The notes under the pieces were generated by a model. That model was not told the DNA's origin, did no database searches, and saw only the letters and a list, made by a program, of their open reading frames with translations. A stretch of DNA of 44,843 nucleotides from Saprospiraceae bacterium (lineage in GTDB: Bacteria > Bacteroidota > Bacteroidia > Chitinophagales > Saprospiraceae), in assembly GCA_021739645.1 (NCBI GenBank), contig JAIPBL010000053.1, positions 1-44,843 on the forward strand, written 5' to 3'. The stretch's first letter is position 1. Each line of letters begins with the position of its first letter. Below, piece after piece: positions 7,116 to 15,733 of the stretch. Both the position numbers and the translations under genes were made by a program.

Positions 7116-8420
7116 TTATTGGCAAACAACTGAAATGCCAGTACTACAACCATATGTGGGGTCAGTAAACAATGGTATAATTTCCCATCCATTTACAGGG
7201 ACTTCATTAGAATCCGAATCATTATAGTAGACCGCGCCTATGGTAGTCCCTCCTAACGTGGTTAACCCAAAAACATCGATTTTCCATTTGTCATCAGGTC
7301 CAACTGAGCCAAATATAATTCTTACGGTATTTTCTAAATTGACATAGTAGGGCTTGCCATTTGCCGTTCCAGCATAATTATATTCACTATTCATGTAGCC
7401 TAATAAATTTATATAAGTACAGTTTGCTCCAGATACAGTAAATGTTGGGCAGAATTCTTCTACTTTTTGATATTTTGCACTTATGCAACCTGAATTATCT
7501 CTTACCATTAATAAAATATCTTGACCAGCTACTAAGGACATATTGAAAACATAGTTGCTCTGAAAAATAGGGACCTCGACTGCAAAGGAATACGGTGGGG
7601 TTCCGCCATTTACCATTGTAAATGTAACAGAGCCCATTGGGTCTATTTTTGCTTCAAAAGCTATTGGATTATTAATACATTGGTTAACGAAATTTGTATT
7701 ATTAAATATGCTCTCAACAGAAGAAGCATTTGATGGGTAATTTGAAGGCAATGTATTAGACAGATTATTTTCAGATGCACAAACATCATTAAGAATGATA
7801 GTACTGGTAAATAGACCTATAGCAGCAGCTCCTACCCAAACAGAAGTTCCACCGGTAGGTAAGGCTGTTAATGCAACAACCGCAAAAATTCCAACTGCCG
7901 CAACATTGTACACAATAGAGGGCACTACATTTTCTATTTCGCAATCAGACCGCAAATAAGTAGGCAATCCAACAAGCACTCCATTGTTGTTTCTTACCCA
8001 AGACTCAAATATGAGAGTATTTTCTCCAGTAGCCCAGTTTCTTTCATATAAGGAATATAAGTAGGAGGAATCAGTTTGCAAAGCATAACTCACCTTAATA
8101 AATGCTGGAGCTCTCTCCCCATTAACATCGAAGTAAATATAACTAAGCTGGTTGTTTTCATCAAGCATCATGTGAAGGCTCGTATCTGATTGGGACGGTT
8201 TGTAGCTGACAGTGGAAATATTCTTGATTTCTCCATCGGTATCTAAATCGCCAAAAAAAAAGAGCTGTGTTCCATCTGGCGCATGATAGTCAGCCACTAG
8301 TCTATCTGGATTTGCCGAGTAGTAGGTCAATGGTTTGTCTACAGTCATGACAGGAGCCTCATCATTCGAACAATTGCCAAATGAAAAACAAATTAATAGA
8401 ATGCCAATTAGTCTTTTCAT
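7116..8420 (-). CDS. Orphan lipoprotein with one degenerate SprB-like repeat
   Basis: A 434-residue protein I do not recognise as a whole. The N-terminus MKRLIGILLICFSFGNCSND is a typical Bacteroidota lipoprotein signal with Cys17. The middle holds a hydrophobic, glycine/alanine-rich stretch (VGIFAVVALTALPTGGTSVWVGAAAIGLF, residues about 175-205). After that, NGGTPPYSFAVEV followed by LLMVRDNSGC resembles one SprB-type repeat, a module common in gliding-motility adhesins. Several Cys residues lie in the C-terminal 150 residues. The gene is much more AT-rich than the flanking genes, suggesting recent acquisition or low expression. Probably an outer-membrane or surface protein; function unknown. 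Confidence 0.75.
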   Translation of the reverse strand: MKRLIGILLICFSFGNCSNDEAPVMTVDKPLTYYSANPDRLVADYHAPDGTQLFFFGDLDTDGEIKNISTVSYKPSQSDTSLHMMLDENNQLSYIYFDVNGERAPAFIKVSYALQTDSSYLYSLYERNWATGENTLIFESWVRNNNGVLVGLPTYLRSDCEIENVVPSIVYNVAAVGIFAVVALTALPTGGTSVWVGAAAIGLFTSTIILNDVCASENNLSNTLPSNYPSNASSVESIFNNTNFVNQCINNPIAFEAKIDPMGSVTFTMVNGGTPPYSFAVEVPIFQSNYVFNMSLVAGQDILLMVRDNSGCISAKYQKVEEFCPTFTVSGANCTYINLLGYMNSEYNYAGTANGKPYYVNLENTVRIIFGSVGPDDKWKIDVFGLTTLGGTTIGAVYYNDSDSNEVPVNGWEIIPLFTDPTYGCSTGISVVCQ

Positions 8421-8511
8421 TTTACTAAATTTTAGTAGTTAATGGATGTTTTAATTCAACACAATTTATGTACACACACAATCTCGTACATGGCCGCAAT
8501 TGCATGTATTT

Positions 8512-8817
8512 TCACTTTGTCCATATCCAAACCGCCAAAGCTGTCAAAAGATTAGCTCCCGCATAATTATCCGGTAATACGCTTATTTCAGAAGCAAACT
8601 TGTCCAACTGCTTAACAATAGCCTTCATCCGGTTTTCGATATTGGTGACATTGGCCACCCAAGCTTCCCGCATGGCATCCTGTTCAGCCTCATTCTGGCT
8701 TTCAAAATCTTGATTGAAAGCTACCCAGAAACCAGTTTTCTCCTCGTCAGAACCAAGTTTTGAATACAGCTCGAACTGCTTTTTCAGAATTGGATTTTGT
8801 ATAGCTACCATTTTCAT
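8512..8817 (-). CDS. Small helical protein of unknown function
   Basis: A 101-residue protein, not recognised. It is rich in charged helices (NPILKKQFELYSKLGSDEEKTGFWVAFNQDFESQNEAEQDAMREAWVANV...), has no signal peptide and ends with the hydrophobic segment LLTALAVWIWTK. The start may be Met1 or Met3. It lies 11 bases downstream of the xisI pseudogene on the same strand and upstream of the lipoprotein gene, all within the AT-rich patch. Confidence 0.6.
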   Translation of the reverse strand: MKMVAIQNPILKKQFELYSKLGSDEEKTGFWVAFNQDFESQNEAEQDAMREAWVANVTNIENRMKAIVKQLDKFASEISVLPDNYAGANLLTALAVWIWTK

Positions 8818-8828
8818 TTATTTGTGGT

Positions 8829-9176
8829 TCACACCACTGCATAATCCGTCAAATGCCTTACCGACTCAGGATGAAATCCCAGCACGATGTCCGTTTTAGG
8901 CACTCCTTTTTTCTCCAATTCCTTAGCCACTTGTATCTCTGTGTTATTTGTTTCCACCCAAATTTTGCCATCTGGCTTGAGGTGGAAGTGCATCAGGATG
9001 TCGTTGATATGCCTGCCTTTTTGCTAGCCTTGTGTCAGTAGTTGGTAATGCCCTTGCTCCTTATCCACCAACAGGATGTCTTCGAGGTTTCCCCAAACGT
9101 ATTCCTGGTAGCCTGTTTTGTGCTCGTTGAGCAGTTCGAGCAGTATTTTTTGGTATTTTCTGAGCTTACTTTTCAT
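8829..9176 (-). pseudogene. xisI: xisI-like gene broken by one stop codon
   Basis: Reading the minus strand from the ATG at 9176 gives MKSKLRKYQKILLELLNEHKTG...KEQGHYQLLTQG, then a TAG at codon 51 (9024-9026), then in the same frame QKGRHINDILMHFHLKPDGKIWVE...ELEKKGVPKTDIVLGFHPESVRHLTDYAVV and a TGA at 8829-8831. This is the XisI family, first named as fdxN-element excision controlling factors. The family normally has Trp at the broken position (GW-x-GxR), so one TGG-to-TAG change explains it. Total length, 115 codons, is normal. No XisH partner lies beside it. It could also be a sequencing error or a suppressible stop. Confidence 0.8.
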
Positions 9177-9328
9177 GCCATAAAGCTAATGTATTTCCTC
9201 TCACCAAAACAAGCCCATCGGAGCAGTCTTTTTCCACCTCAACCAAGCCCTTGCAATCTTCCCCTTTTCCACAACATTTCTCCAAAATTGATTCACCTAC
9301 TTTTTACAAAAAATGACACTCACCACTA

Positions 9329-11224
9329 CTACCATCCCACCCGCTTTTCCAACTCCCCCCGTTTCAACGTAATCAAATGCCCAATCGGCTGCCCATTCCG
9401 ATAAGCCTGCACCCGCAGCGTAATCGGCCCTTCGGGCAGCATGACGGGCGCACTGTATTTGGTCGAATGGTCGTCCGGCATGGTATCGTCAATCGAGTAA
9501 AAAAGGTCGAGGCCGGGCATCTCTGACGCCATGACCAGCACCAGCTTGTCGCCGTCTTTTTTGGCAGTCACGATGGGGTCATATACCGACTTCGAGTAGT
9601 TCCTTCCCGCCACGTCCGAGCGCTGGAAATGCGCCTCCATCCGCTTCGCAAAACTGTCCCAGTTCTTGTCCTTTTTCTGTGACCAATACACTTCGGACAG
9701 CGCCCAGGCCCGAGGGTAGGTCATGTATTGCAGGTAGCGATAGGTCGGCGTCTGCTCCGTCCAGAGGTTGCCCTGCCCGCCGAGGATGTACTTGGCGTCC
9801 ACCCCGTCCGGCACCGGCTCGAAGCTGTAGCTTTTCTGGCAGCGGAGGCGGGCATATATCGGCGGGTCAATGGTCGGGTCGCCCTGTGTGTAGTCGAGGT
9901 AGGCGAAAGTAGTCGGCGTCATCACCACTTCATGGCCGAGCTTCGCTGCTTCGATGCCGCCAGCGATGCCCCGCCAGCTCATCACCGTGGCGCCGGGGGA
10001 GATGCCGCCCTCCAGAATCTCGTCCCAGCCGAGCAGTTTTTTGCCCTTGGCGGCCAGCATTTTCTCCAAACGCCCCATGAAATAGCCCTGCAAATCCTCG
10101 ACATGGTGCGTGCCCAGTTTTTTCATCAGCGCCTGACAGCCGGGGTCTTCCTTCCAGTAGCCCTTGTAACATTCGTCGCCGCCGACGTGGATATACGGGT
10201 TCGGGAACAACTGCGCCACCTCGGTCAGCACCTTGTCCATGAACTCGTAAACCTTTTCGTCGGAGGGGTTCAGCGTGTTTTCGACCTTCATCTTGAAAGT
10301 GCCGTTGCCGTACCAATCTGCGAAGTTGGTACCGGGGTCCACGTACACTTTCGCCTGGGTGCAGCTCAGTTCAGGATAAGCAGCGAGGGCCGCCATGCTG
10401 TGCCCCGGCACGTCAATCTCCGGCACGATGGCCACGTTCCGTTCGGCGGCATATTTCACTATTTCCCGGATGTCGTCTTGGGTATAAAAACCACCGACGG
10501 TCGCCTTCTCGTCTGCCCGCACATCGGCACGGTCGCCGAAGTGGCCAGCCCGTTCCACCCGCCAAGCACCCACTTCGGTGAGCTTCGGCAAGCTTTTTAT
10601 CTCGATGCGCCATCCGTTGTCGTCCGTCAGGTGCCAGTGGAAGGTGTTGTATTTGTAGCGCACCATTTCATCAATGTACTGCTTGACTTCATCTTTGGTG
10701 AAAAAATGGCGGCTCACGTCGAGCATGATGCCCCGCCAGCCGAAGCGGGGGTAGTCGGTGATGCGGACGGCGGGGACGCTCCAGCCAGTGGTCCGTATTG
10801 TTGGCGCCAATTTGGTGCTTTCCACTTCCTTCGGTAAAAGTTGCAACAGCGTCTGCATCCCGTAAAAAAGCCCAGCAGGTTGGTTGGCCGTGATGGTGAC
10901 GCCCTTCGTTGTGGCTTCCAGCGTGTAGCCTTCCTTGCCGAGGCGGTCGTTGGGTTCGGCGTTCAAACTGAACATCACGTTGGCGGTTTTTGCCTGCTTC
11001 GCAACGAGCGAGTAGCCCGTTGGTGCGTTCAGTTTTTGCGCCAGCATCTCCGCCACGGGTTTTGCATCCGGCCCGCTGTAGCCGATGGTGGTGGTTTTTG
11101 TGACCATATAAGCCCCGGTAAGTTGCTGTATTTCAACGGGTTGTGGAATGAGGTTGAGCGGTGCGTTTTGCGCCAGCACCATGTTTGCGGTGAGCAACAA
11201 GAGGATTTGCAGCAGTTTTTTCAT
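9329..11224 (-). CDS. Beta-N-acetylhexosaminidase, glycoside hydrolase family 20
   Basis: A 631-residue exported enzyme that removes terminal N-acetylglucosamine or N-acetylgalactosamine residues from glycans such as chitin oligomers. The signal peptide MKKLLQILLLLTANMVLAQ is followed by the GH20 N-terminal domain (LIPQPVEIQQLTGAYMV), then the catalytic barrel starting at RFGWRGIMLDVSRHFF. The catalytic Asp-Glu pair is in HVGGDE at about residues 346-351. W-rich substrate motifs follow (GWDEILEGG, VMSWRG, YLDYTQGD). The C-terminus is a CHB_HEX-type beta domain (DLFYSIDDTMPDDHSTKY). It is monocistronic as far as can be seen and followed by the AT-rich patch. Confidence 0.93.
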   Translation of the reverse strand: MKKLLQILLLLTANMVLAQNAPLNLIPQPVEIQQLTGAYMVTKTTTIGYSGPDAKPVAEMLAQKLNAPTGYSLVAKQAKTANVMFSLNAEPNDRLGKEGYTLEATTKGVTITANQPAGLFYGMQTLLQLLPKEVESTKLAPTIRTTGWSVPAVRITDYPRFGWRGIMLDVSRHFFTKDEVKQYIDEMVRYKYNTFHWHLTDDNGWRIEIKSLPKLTEVGAWRVERAGHFGDRADVRADEKATVGGFYTQDDIREIVKYAAERNVAIVPEIDVPGHSMAALAAYPELSCTQAKVYVDPGTNFADWYGNGTFKMKVENTLNPSDEKVYEFMDKVLTEVAQLFPNPYIHVGGDECYKGYWKEDPGCQALMKKLGTHHVEDLQGYFMGRLEKMLAAKGKKLLGWDEILEGGISPGATVMSWRGIAGGIEAAKLGHEVVMTPTTFAYLDYTQGDPTIDPPIYARLRCQKSYSFEPVPDGVDAKYILGGQGNLWTEQTPTYRYLQYMTYPRAWALSEVYWSQKKDKNWDSFAKRMEAHFQRSDVAGRNYSKSVYDPIVTAKKDGDKLVLVMASEMPGLDLFYSIDDTMPDDHSTKYSAPVMLPEGPITLRVQAYRNGQPIGHLITLKRGELEKRVGW

Positions 11225-11311
11225 GTATCAAATATTATTTTGTTGGAAAATGGCTTGGCTTTGTGCGGCTGCAATGATAGGAATTTGGCGGAATTTGGTG
11301 GGGGTGATTTT

Positions 11312-11515
11312 GTGCCACTGACCGGGTGACGCAGCGTCAAATGTCGTCAACTTAGCGGAATTGATAGAACGCAGATTAAACTGATTTGCACTGATTTTAT
11401 CTGTGTGAATCTGTTTAATCAGTTCAATCTGCGTGCTATCCTCCAAGCTTGAAATCCTTAAGTTGACGACATTTACCGATAGCTATCCGGTATAAGGTCA
11501 CTCGGTCAGTGGCAC
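11312..11515. repeat. Triple-nested inverted-repeat element
   Basis: Three pairs of arms are nested. Outer: 11312-11330 with 11497-11515 (19 bases, one mismatch). Middle: 11339-11354 with 11459-11474 (AAATGTCGTCAACTTA, perfect). Inner: 11363-11386 with 11417-11440 (24 bases, two mismatches). No ORF in it is credible. The right outer arm overlaps the last codons of the restriction-modification gene fragment at 11506-11703. The inner arms resemble those at 4904-4988. Confidence 0.8.
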
Positions 11516-11703
11516 ACCGCATCCACCTCCCGCATCACCCTCTCCGTCTCCGCCAATGCCACGATGATTTTCTGATAATGCAGTATGTCCTCGAAATCCA
11601 AGGTGCGGCCCTTCCGGTCTTTGAGCCACTTTTGGGCGGCCTGGTAGCCGCCGATGTAGAACTCCCACGCCACTTGCGGTACGTTGTCGAAAATCGGGCA
11701 CAA
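11506..11703 (-). pseudogene. C-terminal fragment of a type ISP restriction-modification enzyme
   Basis: The minus strand encodes VAWEFYIGGYQAAQKWLKDRKGRTLDFEDILHYQKIIVALAETERVMREVD and a stop. This matches the C-terminal end of large type ISP (LlaBIII-like) restriction-modification proteins, where an FYIGGYQ...KWLKDRKGR...HYQKI...AL.ET motif is conserved. Only about 60 codons remain; the rest of a normally very long gene is absent upstream, where the sequence to 12002 has no related reading frame. It is a relic, cut at its 5' side, and its 3' end overlaps the inverted repeat at 11312-11515. Confidence 0.7.
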
Positions 11704-12002
11704 CCTGCGAAAGGTTTACTGCGAAAGATCGGGGTGTTGGGCGGCGTACTATGCCCAACGGGCAAGCAAAAGGGCGTCAAAAAGCCGTTTTCATGCCGTT
11801 TTTTAGAAAAAATCCGATTGGGAAGCCCCATGGCGCTTCCCTGCCGGAAAAAGATAACAACAAAATCAAAGGGGTGGGCAAAATGTCCGGGCAAGCCACA
11901 TAAACTGGCTAATGGACTTTTTACACAACCCCTTACTCGGCGCAAGGGCAGGTAAGTTAAGAGGTAACTTCAAGTTACCGCTTATCTGGGGTCACTGCCT
12001 AC
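11704..12002. other. Gene-free stretch with small hairpins
   Basis: No supported gene. It contains short palindromes: GGAAGC/GCTTCC around the CCATGG at 11829-11834, and GGTAACTtcaAGTTACC at 11963-11979. Either could help terminate the minus-strand gene or belong to a decayed insertion. Confidence 0.4.
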
Positions 12003-12545
12003 TCACTCCTTCCCTTTATCCCCCACAAACTGCTGCTCCTTGTACTTGAACAGCACGTTGAAAGTGGTCAAGCTGCCATAAATGCGGGTGATGTACTGCT
12101 GCAAGTCCACCTTCTCCTCGTCGGTTAGTTTGCTGGCGTTGATTTTCTGCTCCATGACCCGGATGCGGTCACGCACCATCACGATTTTGTGAAAAAACTG
12201 CTCGATGGGCACCTCTTTCGGTTTCAGGCTGTCGTCGCCAGGTTTGAGAATCATCGTGCCGCCGTCCCAGCGGTCGCCGAGTTCCACCACCTCGCTGATG
12301 TCCGACCAGTGCTTGAGGACTTTCATCAAGGATTTTTCGGCTTCGCTAAACGAGACCCCAGCTTCGGCGGGAATGGCTTCCACCACCGTCCATTTGTCGT
12401 ATTCCTTGCCGACCATCTTGATGCCGTAGAGCGTGAAGCAGCACTCGTAGGCCGCTGCGTGGAGGCGGATGATGGCCCCGTCGCCATAGGCCGGGTGCTT
12501 TACCCTCGAACCTATGCCGAGGAGGTTTGAAGTTGTATCAGACAT
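12003..12545 (-). CDS. Conserved-looking protein of unknown function with an SH3/tudor-like N-terminus
   Basis: A 180-residue cytosolic protein. The N-terminus has GIGSRVKHPAYGDGAIIRL, the shape seen in small SH3/tudor-type beta barrels such as the C-terminal domain of UvrD-type helicases or CarD, which contact nucleic acid or RNA polymerase. The rest is helical and charged (EAEKSLMKVLKHWSDISEVVELGDRW...KIVMVRDRIRVMEQKINASKLTDEEKVDLQQYITRIYGSLTTFNVLF). I do not recognise a family. It is divergent from the CDP-alcohol transferase gene. Upstream lies a short period-9 repeat (GTTTAGATG-type units, about 12557-12590) that might disturb or supply its promoter. Confidence 0.65.
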   Translation of the reverse strand: MSDTTSNLLGIGSRVKHPAYGDGAIIRLHAAAYECCFTLYGIKMVGKEYDKWTVVEAIPAEAGVSFSEAEKSLMKVLKHWSDISEVVELGDRWDGGTMILKPGDDSLKPKEVPIEQFFHKIVMVRDRIRVMEQKINASKLTDEEKVDLQQYITRIYGSLTTFNVLFKYKEQQFVGDKGKE

Positions 12546-12729
12546 TGTTGGATTGAGTTTAGAAAGTTTAGATGGTTTAGCAGGTTTAGAATTTTGAATC
12601 GTGCAGCGAAAATGGCGTTTTGTTCATTAACCCCAAAGTGACAAACAAATTCAAATTCATTTTTTTCTACGGAAAAACACCTCGAAGGTTTAGCTAAAGC
12701 AAGGGACAAGTTTCCACAAAATCACAAGA

Positions 12730-13902
12730 ATGGAGAACGCTCAATGCTCGGCACTGGTACTTGTACCAGTGGCTGGCTTATACAACGTGCTGGGCTACAC
12801 GCCCATCGAACGGACGCTCATTGCGTTGCAAAAAACTGGCGTCCGCACTGTATGTCTGCTCACTTCAGAGGCTGGGAAATTGCAAAAACATTTGGCCAAA
12901 AACGTGAACGGCTTTGACCTTTGTTTTTTCCATCCTTCAGAAATGGAGGCTGCAAAGCAGTTGTTGCTTGCGCAAAATCCCACATCCATTTTCGTTTTTC
13001 AACAGCCGATGGTCGTTGACATCTCCGTTTTGGAGGATATCCAGAAAATGGCCACGGCTAATCGCACCATCTCTGCAGCGTCCGGCGAAATCACCCTCCT
13101 TCAAGCCATTGATTTTCAACCTGATAACTTCAAAATACCTGTGGTTGAACTGCCGATTGGCCATCGCAGTTGCCACCCCGTCCTCAGCAAAACGGAGCTA
13201 CGGGAGGTGAAAGCCCGCCTGATGCGCAACCTCACCAAACCCGCCGATGGCTGGGTTTCCCGCAACATCAACCGCAGGTTTTCGAAGCCCATCAGCCGGG
13301 TGCTGGCATATACCCCAATCACCCCCAATATTGTCACTGGCTTTACTGGAATTTTGGCTTTCTTGCCCATCTATTTCATGTATCAAGGTGGGTATTGGAA
13401 TTGGCTAATTGGTGCAGGCATTTACCAACTCGCCTCCATCCTCGATGGTGTGGACGGCGAACTTGCCCGCCTGAAAATGAAACACTCGAAGTTCGGGCAA
13501 TGGCTCGATACGCTCTTTGATTTCACGTCCGGCGTGGCGGTTTTGCTCAGTTTGGCGCTCGGCGTGGAGCGTGCAGGTTACGAACCATTTTTCCTGCCAA
13601 TTGCAGGTTACATCGCTGTATTTGCAGGTGTTTTGAGCATCATCAGCTTGTCGTTTTACGTGGTGCGCACGGGCTTTGGCGGCAATTTTAGAATTAACTA
13701 CAGCTTTTATGACCACGAAAGCCGTGGTGCCAGATTGCTCCAAAATTTGAGTTTTCTGGGCAAACGGGATTTCTATATTTTCTTTTTCTTGTTGCTGGCC
13801 GTTGCGGGGTTGTTGCCGTGGGCGCTGGTTTACTTCGCCGTCATGGCCGGGCTGGTTTTTGTGCTATCGCTGCAAACACATTTTTTGGTAAAAACCGCCT
13901 GA
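12730..13902 (+). CDS. CDP-alcohol phosphatidyltransferase with degenerate nucleotidyltransferase-like N-terminus (copy 1)
   Basis: A 390-residue membrane enzyme. The C-terminal half carries the complete CDP-alcohol phosphotransferase motif D239-x2-D242-G-x2-A-R-x8-G-x3-D260-x3-D264 (LDGVDGELAR...FGQWLDTLFD), which moves a phospho-alcohol from its CDP carrier onto a hydroxyl acceptor. It is preceded by LTKPADGWVSRNINRRFS...RVLAYTPITPN, as in bifunctional inositol-phosphate cytidylyltransferase/DIPP synthases. The first 150 residues resemble the matching sugar-nucleotidyltransferase half (TPIERTLIALQKTGVRTV) but lack the glycine-rich GxGxR/K nucleotide-binding loop, so that half is probably not catalytic. 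About five to six TM helices follow the motif. It opens a plus-strand cluster with a paralogue at 17703. Donor and acceptor are unknown. Confidence 0.85.
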   Translation: MENAQCSALVLVPVAGLYNVLGYTPIERTLIALQKTGVRTVCLLTSEAGKLQKHLAKNVNGFDLCFFHPSEMEAAKQLLLAQNPTSIFVFQQPMVVDISVLEDIQKMATANRTISAASGEITLLQAIDFQPDNFKIPVVELPIGHRSCHPVLSKTELREVKARLMRNLTKPADGWVSRNINRRFSKPISRVLAYTPITPNIVTGFTGILAFLPIYFMYQGGYWNWLIGAGIYQLASILDGVDGELARLKMKHSKFGQWLDTLFDFTSGVAVLLSLALGVERAGYEPFFLPIAGYIAVFAGVLSIISLSFYVVRTGFGGNFRINYSFYDHESRGARLLQNLSFLGKRDFYIFFFLLLAVAGLLPWALVYFAVMAGLVFVLSLQTHFLVKTA

Positions 13903-13961
13903 TTTTGCCAAGGGCGACGGAATAAAAGCCCACTTTTGCGGCTTGAAAATAGAGGTATTTT

Positions 13962-14053
13962 AATACGGAGGCACAAAGGCACGGAGATTACACGAGTTTG
14001 ATTTCGAGAATAAATAACTGTGTGAACCTCTGTGTCTCTGTGCCTCCGTGTTT
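13962..14053. repeat. Intergenic inverted repeat upstream of the GMC oxidoreductase gene
   Basis: Left arm 13962-13994 (ACGGAGGCACAAAGGCACGG...) and right arm about 14018-14050 (...CTCTGTGCCTCCGT) are imperfect inverted copies built from period-7 GGCACGG-type units. The element fills most of the gap and ends about 20 bases before the ATG at 14074. Confidence 0.7.
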
Positions 14054-14073
14054 AAAATCCTCCAACCCTCACT

Positions 14074-15603
14074 ATGCAATACGACGCAATCATCATCGGA
14101 AGCGGCTTCGGCGGCGCAATGACCGCCCGCAAACTCGTCCAAGCAGGTATGAAAGTCCTGATGCTGGAACGGGGCGACTGGGTGCAGCGTGGCCCCGAAA
14201 ACTGGGGGCTTCGTGGCTCCCTCGACCTTTCCGTCCACAACGACAAATCCACACCATTGAGCATTGCCGCTGGCGGCAACAAAAAAGTGATGGGGCTTTA
14301 CACCGCCGTCGGTGGGCCGTCGGCGTTTTACGGCGGTGTGTCCTTTCGTTTTCGGGAAGCCGATTTTGAAAAAAACAAGGCAATCGAGGGCAATGATGCA
14401 GCGGGTTGGCCCATCAGCTACCATGAATTGGAGCCATTTTACACGGAAGCCGAGCAGATTTTGCAGATTTCTGGCGAGGCGGGTATAGACCCAACCGAGC
14501 CGCACCGGAGCGGCCCGTTCCCGCAAGGGCCTGCGCCGCTGGCGGATATTTCGAAGCGGGTAAAATCGAGCGCCGAGAAGCTGGGGCTGCACCCTTTCCA
14601 GCTTCCGCTGGCCATTAATTACGAAGACAAAAGCCGCAAAACCTGCATTTCCTGCACGACTTGCGACACGTTTGCTTGCGCAATCAGTGCCAAAAACGAC
14701 CTTTCCACCCTCGTCATTCCCGACCTGATTTCGAAGGGCATGGAGCTAATGCCGAACATGGTCGTCACCCGGTTGGTGGAAGAAAACGGTCAAATCAAAA
14801 GCGTGGAGGCCGTGTCAAAAACGACAGGCGAGCACCATGTTTTCAAAGCAAAATATGTGGTGCTGGCTGCCGGGGCACTCGGTTCGGCGCACCTGCTTTT
14901 GGCTTCCGGTTTGGAAAAACTAAACCCCGGTGGAGCTGTCATTGGCCGCTACCTAATGCGGCACGTGAACGCCATCATCTTCGGTATTTTCCCCGGCGTG
15001 GCGGATAAGGAGGGGCGGTTCCATAAGCAATTGGCCATCCTCGACTACTATTTTGGCAACGAAAAACTGGCACCCAACTTCGGAAAACTTGGCAGCCTTC
15101 AACAAATGCCAACCCCGCCGATGGGCCTCGTGCAGAATGAAGTGCCGGGGCCATTCGGTGTGCTGTTGAGCCAAGGCGTGCGGCTGCTGACGGGTCTGCT
15201 TGCCATCGTCGAAGACCAACCGCAGTTTTCCAACTCGCTGACAATCAATCCGTTGGTGAAGGATGCATTCGGCCTGCCGCAGCCCATCATTTTCCACCAA
15301 TACTCTCAACGTGACGAGGCGGCGCTGAAAATTTTGACGCAGGCAGGCAAAAAAATCATGTACGGCGCTGGTGCCGTTGCCCACTACATTCACCAAATCC
15401 GAACCTTTTCCCACGCTGTCGGCACAGTGCGGATGGGCAGCGACCCTGCCACTTCGGCGCTGGACGAAAACTGCGAATTCCGAGGCGTGAAAAACCTCTA
15501 CGTGACGGACGGCAGCGTGATGCCGACTTCGGCTGCAGTGAACCCGAGCCTGACCATTGCGGCGAATGCGCTGCGGGTGGGGGAGCGGATTTTAGTGGGC
15601 TGA
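14074..15603 (+). CDS. GMC family FAD-dependent oxidoreductase
   Basis: A 509-residue flavoprotein of the glucose-methanol-choline family, which oxidises alcohol groups of sugars, polyols or sterols. The N-terminus YDAIIIGSGFGGAMTARKLVQAG is the FAD-binding Rossmann motif, with LERGD after it. A Cys-rich loop (KTCISCTTCDTFACAISAK, about residues 188-208) is common in bacterial members that lack a known metal cluster. The C-terminal signature HAVGTVRMGSDP...LYVTDGSVMPTSAAVNPSLTIAANALRV contains the usual catalytic His and Asn positions. No signal peptide. It sits between the first CDP-alcohol transferase and a Gfo/Idh/MocA gene, which suggests it oxidises the polyol or sugar part of the cluster's product; that is inference. 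Confidence 0.9.
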   Translation: MQYDAIIIGSGFGGAMTARKLVQAGMKVLMLERGDWVQRGPENWGLRGSLDLSVHNDKSTPLSIAAGGNKKVMGLYTAVGGPSAFYGGVSFRFREADFEKNKAIEGNDAAGWPISYHELEPFYTEAEQILQISGEAGIDPTEPHRSGPFPQGPAPLADISKRVKSSAEKLGLHPFQLPLAINYEDKSRKTCISCTTCDTFACAISAKNDLSTLVIPDLISKGMELMPNMVVTRLVEENGQIKSVEAVSKTTGEHHVFKAKYVVLAAGALGSAHLLLASGLEKLNPGGAVIGRYLMRHVNAIIFGIFPGVADKEGRFHKQLAILDYYFGNEKLAPNFGKLGSLQQMPTPPMGLVQNEVPGPFGVLLSQGVRLLTGLLAIVEDQPQFSNSLTINPLVKDAFGLPQPIIFHQYSQRDEAALKILTQAGKKIMYGAGAVAHYIHQIRTFSHAVGTVRMGSDPATSALDENCEFRGVKNLYVTDGSVMPTSAAVNPSLTIAANALRVGERILVG

Positions 15604-15625
15604 AAAGGGTTGCTTGCTGCCGTAC

Positions 15626-15720
15626 TGCCAAAGTCCACTTTGGCAGCGCAGTCTTTACAAATTGGCAGGCACTAAGTCGCTGCGTTCTTGGAACATAAAA
15701 GCGCCGAAGTGGACTTCGGC
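15626..15720. repeat. Paired inverted palindromes (BIME-like) between GMC and Gfo/Idh genes
   Basis: A palindrome TGCCAAAGTCCACTTTGGCA (15626-15645) and, 57 bases on, GCCGAAGTGGACTTCGGC (15703-15720) face each other. Arm layout and size are like the elements at 2985-3080 and 39603-39692, though the arm sequence differs. The second palindrome plus GATACAT is shared with 23-46 and 44397-44419. It ends 14 bases before the ATG at 15734. Confidence 0.75.
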
Positions 15721-15733
15721 GATACATATAAAA

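Larger units (their letters stand above)
7116..9176. other. AT-rich accessory patch
   Basis: From the lipoprotein gene through the broken xisI gene the sequence is visibly AT-richer than the GC-rich genes on both sides. It holds only an orphan lipoprotein, a small unknown gene and a pseudogene. This looks like an acquired segment; no flanking direct repeats or integrase were found. Confidence 0.5.

Noticed and set aside
9728-10837. Plus-strand open frame (369 codons) opposite the GH20 gene
   Set aside because: Antisense shadow; the minus strand has the HVGGDE catalytic motif.
11228-11446. Small minus-strand gene in the nested repeat
   Set aside because: Entirely within inverted-repeat arms; no protein pattern.
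11704-12002. tRNA or small RNA gene
   Set aside because: Short hairpins are present, but no cloverleaf or T-loop pattern could be traced.
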